Positions 16,806 through 25,994 are shown, counted from the stretch's first letter. The stretch is 64,000 nt of DNA from an uncultured Pseudomonadota bacterium (GCA_902799835.1 CADCCF010000001.1:124001-188000); one strand, 5' to 3'. Notes: a model not told the origin generated them from the sequence alone. A program made the numbers and translations.

Positions 16806-18119
16806 CTATGGCAACAACGGTGACCAAGCCGGATCCGAGGCATCAGCCGGAGTAATAATTTGACGCTCATTATAACCGGTCAAATCTATCGAATAAAGCT
16901 TTACCGGCGGAGTTGAACGTCCGGTGCCTTTATCTTGTCTGAAATACATCAAAACACGACCATTCGGCGACCAAGTCGGACCTTCAACCAAATATCCCGA
17001 AGCCAACAATCTTTCACCCGTACCATCCGGATACATTACCCCGATATAAAACTGTCCGTTTGCCATTTTGGTAAATGCGATATAATCGCCGCGCGGTGAC
17101 CAAACCGGCGTAGCATATCTTCCGGTACCAAAACTGATACGTTTGGCATCCGAACCATCTGCATTCATAACATACAGCTGTTGATTGCCTGCTCTGTCCG
17201 AATTAAACACTATTTGACTACCATCCGGCGAGTAACTCGGACTGGTATCAATAGCGCGACCATAAGTCAATTGTTTGCTTTTACGAGTTTTCAAATCCAT
17301 TTCATAGATATTGGTTTTGCCACCCGAAGCATAAGACATCAAAATTTTTGAACTATCCGGTGAAAAACGCGGCGCAAAAGTCATACCCGGAAAATTACCC
17401 AACAACATCTGTTGGCCCGATTCTATATCCAACAAATAAACCCTCGGTGAGTTGTTGGCATATGACATATAGGTAATTTTTTGTAAGTTTGGTGAAAATC
17501 TCGGAGTCAGAGCCATTGAAGCGCCATTGGTTAAAAATTTGTGATTCTCGCCATCTTGATCCATAATCGCCAAGCGTTTGATTCTTCTGGTGGCCGGACC
17601 GGATTCCGAAACATAAACAATACGTGTATCAAAATAACCCTTTTCGCCGGTCAAATGCTCATAAATGGCATCAGCAATCACATGGGCAATTCTGCGCCAG
17701 TTGTCTTTGGTTGTGGTATAAGACTGTCCGGTAACCTGACTCTCACCATAAACATCCCACAAGCGGAAAGAAACTTTCAATTGCCCGTTTTGCCCTTCTT
17801 CAATTGCACTTTGCACTAAAGCCTGGGCTTTGATAGCTTTCCAATCCAAAAATTCCGGCTCTTGGCTCATTGAAGAAAATTCCTGAATATAGCTGTCTTC
17901 ATCAATAATTCTGAACAATCCGGAACGCTCCAAATCCGCCTCAACAACCTTGAGAATTTTACTTCCTTGTTGCCCGATAAAAAATCCGTCATGAATCATC
18001 TCCGGTATTGCTATCGGCATCGGATCACGCATCGCACCCGAAACATCTATCGCCAAATCGGCTTTCGCCGGTAATGCCAACAACAAAACAGCCCAAAACG
18101 CCAAAATTTTAGATTTCAT
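16806..18119 (-). CDS. tolB: Tol-Pal system beta-propeller protein TolB
   Basis: Periplasmic protein of the Tol-Pal system, which holds the outer membrane to the cell wall during division. The signal peptide (about 1-20, ending LPAKA) is followed by the N-terminal domain (about 21-160) and a six-bladed propeller with repeated [22 protein letters not shown] motifs. 437 residues is normal. Unlike the usual tolQRAB-pal cluster, it stands alone here with no tolA or pal next to it. Confidence 0.96.
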   Translation of the reverse strand: MKSKILAFWAVLLLALPAKADLAIDVSGAMRDPMPIAIPEMIHDGFFIGQQGSKILKVVEADLERSGLFRIIDEDSYIQEFSSMSQEPEFLDWKAIKAQALVQSAIEEGQNGQLKVSFRLWDVYGESQVTGQSYTTTKDNWRRIAHVIADAIYEHLTGEKGYFDTRIVYVSESGPATRRIKRLAIMDQDGENHKFLTNGASMALTPRFSPNLQKITYMSYANNSPRVYLLDIESGQQMLLGNFPGMTFAPRFSPDSSKILMSYASGGKTNIYEMDLKTRKSKQLTYGRAIDTSPSYSPDGSQIVFNSDRAGNQQLYVMNADGSDAKRISFGTGRYATPVWSPRGDYIAFTKMANGQFYIGVMYPDGTGERLLASGYLVEGPTWSPNGRVLMYFRQDKGTGRSTPPVKLYSIDLTGYNERQIITPADASDPAWSPLLP

Positions 18120-18240
18120 CTTTTTCCCCTCGCTTAAAAATTATTAATTGGATAATAGCCTTGATTTATTAAAAATCAATTAGCAGCTTGACAATTTTAC
18201 TCAAGTTTATAGTTGTTTTTGCGTGACAAATCGTTACCAA

Positions 18241-18270
18241 AAGAGGATACATGTTGCCACGTATCCTCTT
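18241..18270. terminator. Bidirectional-looking intrinsic terminator
   Basis: AAGAGGATAC and GTATCCTCTT form a perfect 10-bp stem with a 10-base loop. On the minus strand it is followed by TTTTGG and would end the outer-membrane barrel transcript before tolB; on the plus strand it is followed by CTTTTT. Confidence 0.8.
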
Positions 18271-18303
18271 CTTTTTAATGAAATTAGAACTTTTTAAGAT
18301 AAA

Positions 18304-18903
18304 TTAAAAATTATATCTTAAACCCAATGATACCTTATGATTGGTAAAATCAGTCTGGTTATCAGAATATTTTATTTTGCCTAAATCTTCATATCTGTAA
18401 CCCAATGTCAAATCAACGTTGTTGTTTAACTCATAAGCAATGCCGAAACCTAGTTGCCAACCTAAGTCTTTATCTTTGCCTGTTGCTTCACCGAAACCCA
18501 AACCTGTCATATCGGCAGTTTCTTTTAACCAACTATAACCAACGCCGACACCTACATAAGGTTTAACATGTTTTGTTGACAAAGGAATATCATAATAAGC
18601 ATTTAAGAATAAACCTTTGGTTTTTGCTTCTACCGGAACAACATTTAATAGATTATCTTTCATATCATCATTTAGATAGCCTTCCAAACCGGCTCTGAAT
18701 TGGTCTAATTTAGCACCAAATTCGATGCTTCCACCAAATACATTATCTTTGAAGTTTTCTTTTCCGAAACCATCCTCTTTATATTCAGCTTTGAGCCAAC
18801 TTTGAGAAATTTTACCTTCAACATAAGGTCTTACATTCATAGCATTTGCATTGAAAGCAAACATCGTACCGGCAACACCGGCGAGTAATAAAGTTTTTTT
18901 CAT
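18304..18903 (-). CDS. Outer-membrane beta-barrel protein (OmpA-like/opacity type)
   Basis: Signal peptide cleaved after NANA, then about 180 residues of alternating beta-strands with a C-terminal phenylalanine (LGLRYNF), the usual signal for outer-membrane insertion. The pattern VRPYVEGK, PYVGVGVGYSW and LTLGYRYEDLG fits small 8-stranded barrels. The start has AAGGAAG upstream. It is preceded by an unusually structured leader (18936-19026) and has its own terminator. A second barrel of similar style is at 25427-25972. Confidence 0.88.
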   Translation of the reverse strand: MKKTLLLAGVAGTMFAFNANAMNVRPYVEGKISQSWLKAEYKEDGFGKENFKDNVFGGSIEFGAKLDQFRAGLEGYLNDDMKDNLLNVVPVEAKTKGLFLNAYYDIPLSTKHVKPYVGVGVGYSWLKETADMTGLGFGEATGKDKDLGWQLGFGIAYELNNNVDLTLGYRYEDLGKIKYSDNQTDFTNHKVSLGLRYNF

Positions 18904-18935
18904 ATCATAACTTCCTTTTTATAGTTAAAAATAAA

Positions 18936-19026
18936 TCGCCTTGATGAGAGGCGACTGGAAGTTAGAACCTATTGTACAAATAGTGCGGTATATTGACCGC
19001 AAGGCTTATTTTACCGCCTTCCAGTC
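18936..19026 (-). ncRNA. Structured leader RNA or attenuator upstream of the barrel gene
   Basis: On the minus strand GACTGGAAG (19026-19018) pairs with CTTCCAGTC (18961-18953), enclosing TGCGGT/ACCGCA (19001-18996 with 18989-18984) and CTATT/AATAG (18983-18979 with 18973-18969). GCGGTA at 19017-19012 can instead pair with TACCGC at 18990-18985, so two exclusive folds exist. Directly after the closing stem comes TCGCC/GGCGA (18954-18950 with 18940-18936) followed by TTTATTTTT, a terminator-like hairpin placed before the ribosome-binding site. It matches no leader family I know. Confidence 0.5.
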
Positions 19027-19027
19027 A

Positions 19028-19056
19028 TCTATATAAATAACTGTTAGGCATGTAAA
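19028..19056 (-). promoter_or_regulatory. Candidate promoter of the barrel-gene leader
   Basis: Minus strand: TTTACA (19056-19051), 17-base spacer, TATAGA (19033-19028). The start would fall at about 19021, within the outer stem of the leader, which would trim its lower pairs. Confidence 0.5.
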
Positions 19057-19061
19057 ATTTA

Positions 19062-19126
19062 ACGTCTATAACACAAAAGACGTGTACAGGGAGGGTTCTA
19101 AACCTCACATCGGTAATCAGCCGATG
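19062..19126 (+). other. Three small hairpins ahead of ruvX
   Basis: Plus strand: ACGTCT/AGACGT (19062-19067, 19078-19083), GAGG.../...CTC around GTT/AAC (19091-19106), and CATCGG/CCGATG (19108-19113, 19121-19126). The rest of the gap up to 19231 shows a TTGACA at 19196 but no clear gene. A frame open from a GTG at 19082 could extend RuvX but has no family support. Confidence 0.35.
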
Positions 19127-19231
19127 CAAAATCAAGCTATTATAAATTGCTCAACTTGTCAAACTAATTTTGCTACTACATGGAATCATCAACCTCTTGA
19201 CAAATGCGCTTATTTTTCTAAAGTATTTTTT

Positions 19232-19690
19232 ATGGAAATACGTGAATTTAAATCTTTATTGCCCAAGGGTAAGGCTGTTATGGGTTTCGACTATGGCGAA
19301 AAGCGTTTGGGCGTCGCCGTATCCGACCTATTATTAATGACAGCCAATCCTGTTACCATTATTCAACGCACCACTTGGGATAAAGATTTGGCTCAGATTA
19401 AAAAAATTATAGCGAAAAAAGAAATTGGTGGCTTGGTTTACGGTCTACCATTGCAGATGAATGGTGAAAAAGGCGAAACCGCTGACAAAGTGCAAAAATT
19501 TGCTCTTAAACTAGCTCAAGAAATTGACCTTCCTTACATTTTTTGGGATGAACGCTTATCTTCCAGAGCAGTGGAAAACTTTCTTATTTCCGAAGTTGAT
19601 ATGTCGCGCGCCAAACGCAAACAAAAACTTGATGCCAACGCCGCCGCCTACATTTTGCAAGGTTTTTTAGACGCTCTTGCATATTGCTGA
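19232..19690 (+). CDS. ruvX: RuvX/YqgF-family RNase H-fold nuclease
   Basis: Putative Holliday-junction resolvase, also linked to 16S rRNA 5' processing. The RNase H-like core shows GFDYGEKRLGVA (first catalytic aspartate), a GLPLQMNGEKG loop, and WDERLSSRA with the later acidic residue. The ATG chosen gives 152 residues, the family length; the ribosome-binding site (TAAAG) is weak. The 3' end overlaps the convergent amidase gene by 43 bases, a long tail-to-tail overlap. Confidence 0.92.
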   Translation: MEIREFKSLLPKGKAVMGFDYGEKRLGVAVSDLLLMTANPVTIIQRTTWDKDLAQIKKIIAKKEIGGLVYGLPLQMNGEKGETADKVQKFALKLAQEIDLPYIFWDERLSSRAVENFLISEVDMSRAKRKQKLDANAAAYILQGFLDALAYC

Positions 19691-20379
19691 GCAACATTAT
19701 TCAAAACTTCCTTAAAATCGCTCGGCACTTTGAAGTTTTGAATGGTTTGCGGCAAGTCTTTTTCAATATTCCACACATCTTCTTTATAGCCGATTGCTTT
19801 TGGTATAAAACGACGACAAAAAGCCAATCTGGCTGCTTTCAGGTCCGTTGTATCATAACCGATTACTTGTAACAATTCTTTTTCATCATCATCTTGCGTA
19901 CTGCTCTTAAACGATTTGTCATACCACAAACCTATTCCCTTATCTGCCAATTCCTGCCAAAAAAAGTATTTTCCCGGATCGGCCTTGCGCGTTGGCGCCA
20001 CATCCGAATGTCCGACTATATTTTGCGGCAAAATTTTATATTTTTTTATCAGTCTGTTCAACAAATCAATCAAAGCCTCTTTTTGCACTCGGCTAAAAGG
20101 TTTTTGTCCCAAAGTCGGAGAAGTTAACTCTATCCCGATTGAGCGAGAATTTATATCTGTCTTTCCACCCCAAGAAGAAATTCCCGCATGCCATGCTCGA
20201 TGTTTTTCGCCCACCATTTGCACCACTTGCCCATCTTCACCTATCACATAATGCGAGCTGACCCGATGTTTGGTAAAAGACTCAACAATATTTTCCGGTG
20301 TATGTGCCGTGCAGTGCAAAACGATCATTTCTATTTTACTCTTTCGTTCATCATAAAAAGGCAACAATTTTCTTCGCAT
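19648..20379 (-). CDS. N-acetylmuramoyl-L-alanine amidase (AmpD/AmiD family)
   Basis: Zinc amidase that cuts the bond between N-acetylmuramic acid and L-alanine. Zinc ligands H22 (VLHCT), H124 (GHSDVAP) and D134 (RKADPG) are present with E84 in the IGIELTSP segment. There is no signal peptide, so a cytoplasmic AmpD-like role in recycling anhydro-muropeptides is more likely than an outer-membrane AmiD role. It has 243 residues, with about 80 beyond the catalytic domain. It starts 3 bases after pgeF ends, so two cell-wall enzymes share an operon. Confidence 0.9.
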   Translation of the reverse strand: MRRKLLPFYDERKSKIEMIVLHCTAHTPENIVESFTKHRVSSHYVIGEDGQVVQMVGEKHRAWHAGISSWGGKTDINSRSIGIELTSPTLGQKPFSRVQKEALIDLLNRLIKKYKILPQNIVGHSDVAPTRKADPGKYFFWQELADKGIGLWYDKSFKSSTQDDDEKELLQVIGYDTTDLKAARLAFCRRFIPKAIGYKEDVWNIEKDLPQTIQNFKVPSDFKEVLNNVAQQYARASKKPCKM

Positions 20380-20382
20380 ATC

Positions 20383-21144
20383 CTATTTCCTCAAAACAAT
20401 TGCCGACATTTGCGCCGCAAATCCGCCGTTTTCTTTAACATTTCCTTGATGGGTAAATCGTCTGAAACTGTAATATTCCAGCTCATTGCCATAAGTATCT
20501 CTATGCGCTGCCACAACATTTTCAATTCCGCAATTTTTCAATTTATCAACACAAAATCCTTCCAAATCAAACAAATAGTGATCATTTACTCCAATCGCAA
20601 AATATTTTTCATAAGCCATATCCTTTTGCTGAAAAGTTTGATAAAATTCTTTATCAACTTCATACGATTTTTGAGCTATACATGGTCCCACCGCTGCCGC
20701 AATATTTTGCCTTTTCGCTCCCTTTTGCAACATTAAATCTATCGTATTTTCTATCACACCCTTAAATGCACCGCGCCAACCGGCATGAGCCGCTCCGATT
20801 ATCCCTCTTTCAGCATCTTCCAACAAAATCGGCGCACAATCTGCCGTGCGTAAAGCCAAAATCACCTCCGGTTGGTCTGTCACTAAGCCATCGCCCTCCA
20901 ATTTCAGGCAACTGGGCTTGTCGGCATAAAAAACTTTTGCGCTAACACCTTGATTTAGCAAGACTAAATTTTGTTCGCTCAATCCAAAATAATTTGCCGC
21001 AATCTCCAAGTTTTGATGCCATTCTGTCTTGCTGCCACACCCTTTGGGACTGATATTCAAACCGGCAAAAATCCCTCGACTAACTCCATTTTCTCTGCCA
21101 AAAAAGTTATGCCTATTCTTTAGATTAGGTGCAATCCAACTCAT
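20383..21144 (-). CDS. pgeF: Laccase-domain peptidoglycan editing factor / purine nucleoside phosphorylase-like (YfiH family)
   Basis: Family members (PgeF/YfiH/FAMIN) act on purine nucleosides or correct serine misincorporation in the peptidoglycan stem. The metal site is visible in RTADCAP and HAGWRGAFKG and in the GPCI segment with the later HRD. The start is set by the ATGA overlap with deoB and the CGGAG upstream, giving 253 residues. It lies between nucleoside (deoB) and cell-wall (amidase) genes, so context fits either proposed role. Confidence 0.92.
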   Translation of the reverse strand: MSWIAPNLKNRHNFFGRENGVSRGIFAGLNISPKGCGSKTEWHQNLEIAANYFGLSEQNLVLLNQGVSAKVFYADKPSCLKLEGDGLVTDQPEVILALRTADCAPILLEDAERGIIGAAHAGWRGAFKGVIENTIDLMLQKGAKRQNIAAAVGPCIAQKSYEVDKEFYQTFQQKDMAYEKYFAIGVNDHYLFDLEGFCVDKLKNCGIENVVAAHRDTYGNELEYYSFRRFTHQGNVKENGGFAAQMSAIVLRK

Positions 21145-22328
21145 AAAAACGATTCTCCGCATTTAAGCTTTAGCCCTAAAACTTCCGCCACGGTTTGTCC
21201 TATATCTGAAAAAGTTTTGCGCAAACCGACATCTTGAGGTTTTATTGTTTGCCCAAACATTAGAACAGGGATTTGTTCTCTGGTATGATCACTTCCTTTG
21301 GCTGTCGGATCATTTCCATGATCGGCACAAATAAAAGCAACATCATCTTTTTGCATCAAATTAGCAAATTTCACTAACATTTTATCAAATTCTTCCAAAG
21401 CTTGAGCATACCCTGCCAAATTGCGCCGATGACCATACAACATATCAAAATCCACAAAATTGGTGAAAATCAAACTTCCATCCGGCGCCTCATTCATTGC
21501 CTCAAAAGTTTTTTCCCACAAAGCCGGATGTCCGGACGCCAATTTTTTCTCAACTACACCCGATCCGGCAAAAATATCACTGATTTTGCCTACCGCTATC
21601 ACTTTACGACCATTTTCTTTAGCAACATCCAACAATGTCTTGTCCAATGGCGGAACCGAGTAGTCATGACGATTGCCGGTGCGCACAAACTCTCCGTTTT
21701 TTTCTCCGACAAAAGGACGAGCAATAACTCGAGCAATGTTATAAGGCTTAACTTCCTCATAAACAATCTGGCACAAATCATACAACCTTTGCAATCCGAA
21801 ATATTTTTCGTGTGCCGCTATCTGAAAATTACTATCCGCCGATGTGTAACCTATGGGCATACCTGTCTTAATATGCTCTTCACCAAATTCCTGAATAATC
21901 ACCGTACCTGAAGCTGCTTTATTGCCTAAAAAACCATGCAATCCTGCTCTTTGGCAAATTCTATCCAACAACTCTTTAGGAAACGAAGGATAATCCGGCT
22001 TAAAATAACCCCAAGGTTTTAACACCGGTACACCGGCAATTTCCCAGTGACCGGAGGTCGTATCTTTAGCTAAACTGATTTCTTGACAATGACCGTATTT
22101 TGACGGCAAATTTATCTCCGCTCCTTCTTCCGAAAGACTGCGATTGCTTTTACTGGCCGCATTAGCTGCTTTAACCAACCCCAATTTTGCCAAATTGGGA
22201 AGTCGTAAATTCGGATAATTGTCCGTAATATGCCCAAAAGTATCTGCACCCGCATCGCCAAACTTGTCAGCATCAGGCGCTCCGCCTATTCCAAAAGAAT
22301 CCATCATCAAAATTATCGCTCTTGTCAT
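21141..22328 (-). CDS. deoB: Phosphopentomutase
   Basis: Interconverts ribose (or deoxyribose) 1-phosphate and 5-phosphate in nucleoside salvage. Alkaline-phosphatase-superfamily metal motifs are clear: MMDSFGIG near the start, DTTSGHWE with the phospho-acceptor threonine, and ICADHGNDPT near the C-terminus. 395 residues from the ATG with AAAAGG upstream. It sits 13 bases after pyk and is translationally coupled to pgeF. Confidence 0.96.
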   Translation of the reverse strand: MTRAIILMMDSFGIGGAPDADKFGDAGADTFGHITDNYPNLRLPNLAKLGLVKAANAASKSNRSLSEEGAEINLPSKYGHCQEISLAKDTTSGHWEIAGVPVLKPWGYFKPDYPSFPKELLDRICQRAGLHGFLGNKAASGTVIIQEFGEEHIKTGMPIGYTSADSNFQIAAHEKYFGLQRLYDLCQIVYEEVKPYNIARVIARPFVGEKNGEFVRTGNRHDYSVPPLDKTLLDVAKENGRKVIAVGKISDIFAGSGVVEKKLASGHPALWEKTFEAMNEAPDGSLIFTNFVDFDMLYGHRRNLAGYAQALEEFDKMLVKFANLMQKDDVAFICADHGNDPTAKGSDHTREQIPVLMFGQTIKPQDVGLRKTFSDIGQTVAEVLGLKLKCGESFL

Positions 22329-22341
22329 TTTTACCAACCTT

Positions 22342-23766
22342 TTACGGAATATAAACCGTATGAATCATATTAGTTCTGCCTTTGCAATTCAGCGGAAAAC
22401 CGGCAGTAATAATAATATGATTACCTGATTTGGCATAACCTGCTTCTTTGGCATATTTCACCGCACAGGCTTCCACATTAGAAAACTTTTTAAAGCTTTC
22501 TTTATTAACTCGCGGTTTTACACCCCAAACAATTCCCAATTGTCTGGCTATCTTAATATCAGGAGTTAAGGCCAAAATAGGTAAAGCCGGACGCTCACTG
22601 GCAGTCAAAAAGGTTGTAAATCCTGATGATGTATAACTTATAATTGCACTGACATCTTTCAAAGACGACGATATTTCCGATGCTGCAAAAGTTATAGCAT
22701 CCGCTTCCGTCGCCATGAAAGGATGTTTGCGGGATGAATTCATCAATTCGAAAAACAGTGGATCTTTTTCAACTTCTCCAATAATTTTATGCATCATTTC
22801 AACTGCTTCAGCCGGATACTTGCCTGCAGCAGTTTCCGCCGACAACATCACTGTGTCTGCACCATCATAAACTGCGGTTGCCACATCAGAAACTTCAGCT
22901 CTGGTGGGTGTCGGATAATTTATCATTGATTCCAACATTTGAGTTGCAACAATCACCGGTTTTGCCTGCATTCTACACATTTTAACAATTTTTTTCTGCA
23001 AAATTGGCACCGTTTGTATCGGGCACTCAACTCCCAAATCACCCCTAGCAACCATTATTCCGTCAGCTTCTTTCACAATATTATCCAAATCACCAATTGC
23101 TGATGGTTTTTCCAATTTAGCGATAATTCTAATATTTCTACCGACCAATTTGCGCAATTCTTTTACATCTTCTACTTTCTGTACAAATGACAAACCAATC
23201 CAATCAACATCATGATTCAGCGCAAATTCAATATCTTTCTTATCTTTTTTTGTAATTGCCGAAATATTAAGATCGGTATCCGGCAAATTAACTCCTTTGT
23301 GCGAAGAAATATAACCGCCGACTTTTACTGTTGTTTCAATTTTATCTTTGCTGCATTTTGTAACTTTTAACTCAATATACCCGTCATTTACCAACAAAAT
23401 CTCACCCGATTTGACTGCTGAAAAAATTTCTTTATGCGGCAGGCAAACTCTTTTTTCATCACCTAATTTCGGATTCGTATCCAAGACAAATTTCTGCCCG
23501 ACTTTAAGCATAACTTTTTCTTCTGCAAACTCTCCTACTCGCAATTTTGGACCTTGCAAATCGGCCAAAATCGTAATCAGCCGACCTTTTTCTTTCTCCA
23601 ATTTGCGAATAATTTTGATTCGCTGTTCGTGTTCTTTATAAGTTCCATGACTAAAATTAATGCGAAAAGCATCTGCTCCGGCATCAATCAATTTTGCAAT
23701 TTGCTCCTTTGTAGCCGAAGACGGTCCGATTGTTGCTAAAATTTTGGTACGAGTATCTAGAGGCAT
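22342..23766 (-). CDS. pyk: Pyruvate kinase
   Basis: Last step of glycolysis, phosphoenolpyruvate to pyruvate with ATP. The signatures are TKILATIGPSS at the start, the active-site MVARGDLGVE, TQMLESM and the PTPTRAEVSDVA segment. All three domains are present in 474 residues. AAGGAG precedes the ATG. It heads the operon pyk-deoB-pgeF-amidase and is divergent from gapR, an arrangement seen in other alphaproteobacteria. Confidence 0.97.
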   Translation of the reverse strand: MPLDTRTKILATIGPSSATKEQIAKLIDAGADAFRINFSHGTYKEHEQRIKIIRKLEKEKGRLITILADLQGPKLRVGEFAEEKVMLKVGQKFVLDTNPKLGDEKRVCLPHKEIFSAVKSGEILLVNDGYIELKVTKCSKDKIETTVKVGGYISSHKGVNLPDTDLNISAITKKDKKDIEFALNHDVDWIGLSFVQKVEDVKELRKLVGRNIRIIAKLEKPSAIGDLDNIVKEADGIMVARGDLGVECPIQTVPILQKKIVKMCRMQAKPVIVATQMLESMINYPTPTRAEVSDVATAVYDGADTVMLSAETAAGKYPAEAVEMMHKIIGEVEKDPLFFELMNSSRKHPFMATEADAITFAASEISSSLKDVSAIISYTSSGFTTFLTASERPALPILALTPDIKIARQLGIVWGVKPRVNKESFKKFSNVEACAVKYAKEAGYAKSGNHIIITAGFPLNCKGRTNMIHTVYIP

Positions 23767-23840
23767 AAAAAACTCCTTTCCTAAAAAACTATCAGCCTAT
23801 AATATAATAAAAATAAGTTAATAAGGGGTTATTTTTCCGC

Positions 23841-23869
23841 TTGTCAAACCCGATTTTATTTGCTATCTG
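23841..23869 (+). promoter_or_regulatory. Candidate promoter of gapR
   Basis: TTGTCA (23841-23846), 17-base spacer, TATCTG (23864-23869), about 35 bases before the start codon. Confidence 0.45.
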
Positions 23870-23904
23870 TTTAGCAATTACAAAAAATTTTAAGGAGATT
23901 ACAA

Positions 23905-24159
23905 ATGAGCGAAGAAAAACATGATGTTGGTGGAATTGCGGCTGATCGTTTGCGTTCTTTGGTTGAACGTATTGAACGTTTGGAAGAAGAAAAAAAGGCC
24001 TTATCCGGTGACATTCGCGATATTTTTGCTGAAGCCAAATCTGCCGGTTTTGACACTAAAATTATGAAAGCCGTTATAAAATTACGCAAGATGAACGCCG
24101 CTGACCGCGAAGAACAAGAAGCTCTTTTAGATGTTTATCGTCAGGCTTTAGATGTCTAG
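23905..24159 (+). CDS. gapR: GapR-like nucleoid-associated protein (DUF2312/UPF0335)
   Basis: GapR binds overtwisted AT-rich DNA ahead of replication and transcription forks and is essential for normal replication in Caulobacter. The 84-residue protein has the family pattern: a coiled-coil N-terminal half (LRSLVERIERLEEEK), IRDIFAEAKSAGFD, then KAVIKLRKM. AAGGAG precedes the ATG. Its place beside pyruvate kinase is the conserved alphaproteobacterial context, and this helps fix the taxonomy. Confidence 0.92.
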   Translation: MSEEKHDVGGIAADRLRSLVERIERLEEEKKALSGDIRDIFAEAKSAGFDTKIMKAVIKLRKMNAADREEQEALLDVYRQALDV

Positions 24160-24175
24160 ATTTTAGTTTTCCAAT

Positions 24176-24207
24176 AAAAAAGATGCCTTGATGGCATCTT
24201 TTTTTTA
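24176..24207 (+). terminator. Intrinsic terminator between gapR and fliX
   Basis: AGATGCC (24181-24187) and GGCATCT (24193-24199) pair around TTGAT, flanked by A- and T-runs, so it can serve both convergent genes. Confidence 0.88.
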
Positions 24208-24630
24208 TTATCTGGTTAACTTAGCAAGCTCCACTTCCACTCTGAGTTCAATTTCACTCAAAATTTCATTCAACCTCTCATCGTCACTTTCTACATCACG
24301 TTGCTTTACAAAACGCGATATTTCTATTAATTTATCTTTGGCAATTTCCCCAACCAATAGACCATCACGAATTTCATCCAATTTATCCAATAAGCTTTTG
24401 GCTTTTTTTATAACTTTATCGCGTATTTGCCGCTTTTCTTCATCTGTTATCATTTGGGTGGCAAAAATCGCATCTGCCGATGCTACTGCCGCCGTCGAAC
24501 GAACTCCTTGTGTTTCACTATTGTTTCCGATATTCAAATATTGAGCAAAACTTTCACCTGAACCGATTTTTCTTGCCGATTTAGTCCCGGAAAGTTCTGC
24601 ACTTTTGTTAATATCTTCAACCTTAAACAC
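24208..24630 (-). CDS. fliX: FliX-like flagellar assembly regulator
   Basis: FliX in Caulobacter links assembly of the early flagellar basal body to FlbD-dependent transcription. This 140-residue protein has the C-terminal family block: LLDKLDEIRDGLLVGEIAKDKL, then a gap and LNEILSEIELRVEVELAKL. The N-terminus is low in conservation, as is usual. Start is GTG with AAGGA upstream. No other flagellar gene is in this window, and a non-flagellar role, perhaps with the pilin-like neighbour, cannot be excluded. Confidence 0.78.
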   Translation of the reverse strand: MFKVEDINKSAELSGTKSARKIGSGESFAQYLNIGNNSETQGVRSTAAVASADAIFATQMITDEEKRQIRDKVIKKAKSLLDKLDEIRDGLLVGEIAKDKLIEISRFVKQRDVESDDERLNEILSEIELRVEVELAKLTR

Positions 24631-24644
24631 TCAAATAATCCTTT

Positions 24645-25286
24645 TTAGAAAAATATCAGCTGAACCGTGTTATCATTATCATTATTACAAGCCGCCTGAG
24701 CCTTGGCCGTACTAACCGGAAAAACATTATCGCCATGGTCACCCGGAATATAATGCGAGTCTATGATTGTGGTTTTTCCAGCAACATCACCATTTATAAC
24801 CATTTGAAAAATATCGGTTTTTTGTCTGGTATACCAGTTTACCTGAGCCAAAGATGAACAAGCTGTATTTGACAGACCATAAAATATCATCACATATTTA
24901 GTATCATCAGGTGTTGCTCCGCCACCTTCTTCTTGCACAACATAACGGCAAATTTTCACATCTCCACCGCCTCTGTGATGTAATTTTCCACCCGAACACA
25001 TTTGAAAAGGTGCAAGTTTGTTTTCACAAATATATGCGGCAACTTTATCATCTTCCTCACAACTTCTGTCGTTAAACAAATCAGAATAATTTCCATTAAA
25101 ACGATAACGATCAGATATTGATTTTTGCAAATCGCGCGCTTCATTAACAACCATATTTTGAATAAAAACATTGTGTACGCCACCGATAAATTTAATCGCC
25201 CCCATGCCGACCATCCCGATGATTGTCAACACGCCAAGCATTTCTACCATACTCGAACCGCTTTGATTTTGCAGTGTTTTTTTCAT
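24645..25286 (-). CDS. Type IV pilin-like protein (prepilin)
   Basis: The N-terminus has a short basic leader, a glycine at position 10, and after it SSMVE with the key glutamate at +5, then a hydrophobic helix (LGVLTIIGMVGMGAI). This is a class III/prepilin-peptidase-type signal, though the residue at +1 is Ser rather than the usual Phe or Met. The 180-residue globular part has six or more cysteines and an RGGGD loop, so it may be disulfide-stabilised outside the cell. GGAGAG precedes the ATG. It lies 14 bases upstream of fliX. The role, pilus or secretion pseudopilus, is unknown. Confidence 0.75.
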   Translation of the reverse strand: MKKTLQNQSGSSMVEMLGVLTIIGMVGMGAIKFIGGVHNVFIQNMVVNEARDLQKSISDRYRFNGNYSDLFNDRSCEEDDKVAAYICENKLAPFQMCSGGKLHHRGGGDVKICRYVVQEEGGGATPDDTKYVMIFYGLSNTACSSLAQVNWYTRQKTDIFQMVINGDVAGKTTIIDSHYIPGDHGDNVFPVSTAKAQAACNNDNDNTVQLIFF

Positions 25287-25426
25287 TTAACTCTCCATTT
25301 TTTTGAAAGATTAACATAATTTTATCTATTAAACAACATTTTGTGTAATTTTTTTCTTCCATTTTTTTTAATTTAGTATATAGTGATTCTCGTTATTAAA
25401 CTTAAGTTTTATAAAAGGAGCTTTTT

Positions 25427-25972
25427 ATGAATAAAAATATTGCTTTATTAGCTGCTGTTTCAGCTATCGCTTTAGCTACTTCTGCTAACGCTTTGGAATT
25501 CAGACCTTATGTTGGTGCTCAATACAATTTGACCAGTGCTTCGGTTAAAGATATGCCGAATATGGATATGCATTCTTATTCTGTATTTGTTGGTACAGAC
25601 TACAATCGTTATTTCGGTACCGAAGTTTTCTATCAGAATTCCAACAAATGGCACAAAGTTATCAACGATGTAAAAACCAAAGTTGACTTTGAAGCTTATG
25701 GCTTAGATTTGTATGGTTACTTGCCTTTGGGTTGCGACCGCGTATTCTCTTTGTTGGGAACCGCTGGTATTGCTAACTATGATTTTGATGGTGATCGTGG
25801 TAATGGCAAAGAAGAAGACAATGGTTTAGGCTATCGTTTGGGCGCTGGTATGCAATACAACATCACCAACAACATTGCTGTTCGCGGTATCGTTCGTTAC
25901 ATCTGGGCTGACAAATTGGATGGTTTCGATCATATGATGGAATATTCTTTGGGTGCTAAATACTCTTTCTAA
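25427..25972 (+). CDS. Small outer-membrane beta-barrel protein
   Basis: Signal peptide ending SANA, then about 158 residues of alternating beta-strands ending in YSLGAKYSF, with a C-terminal Phe. FRPYVGAQY at the mature N-terminus resembles VRPYVEGK of the barrel at 18304-18903, so the two are likely distant paralogues of the opacity/OmpW-like porin-fold group. AAAAGGAG precedes the ATG. It has its own terminator. Confidence 0.85.
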   Translation: MNKNIALLAAVSAIALATSANALEFRPYVGAQYNLTSASVKDMPNMDMHSYSVFVGTDYNRYFGTEVFYQNSNKWHKVINDVKTKVDFEAYGLDLYGYLPLGCDRVFSLLGTAGIANYDFDGDRGNGKEEDNGLGYRLGAGMQYNITNNIAVRGIVRYIWADKLDGFDHMMEYSLGAKYSF

Positions 25973-25994
25973 TTCTCAAAGAATAAGCTTTTGT

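Noticed and set aside
19082..19231. N-terminal extension of RuvX from a GTG
   Set aside because: No family member has such an extension, and the region contains hairpins more consistent with a leader.
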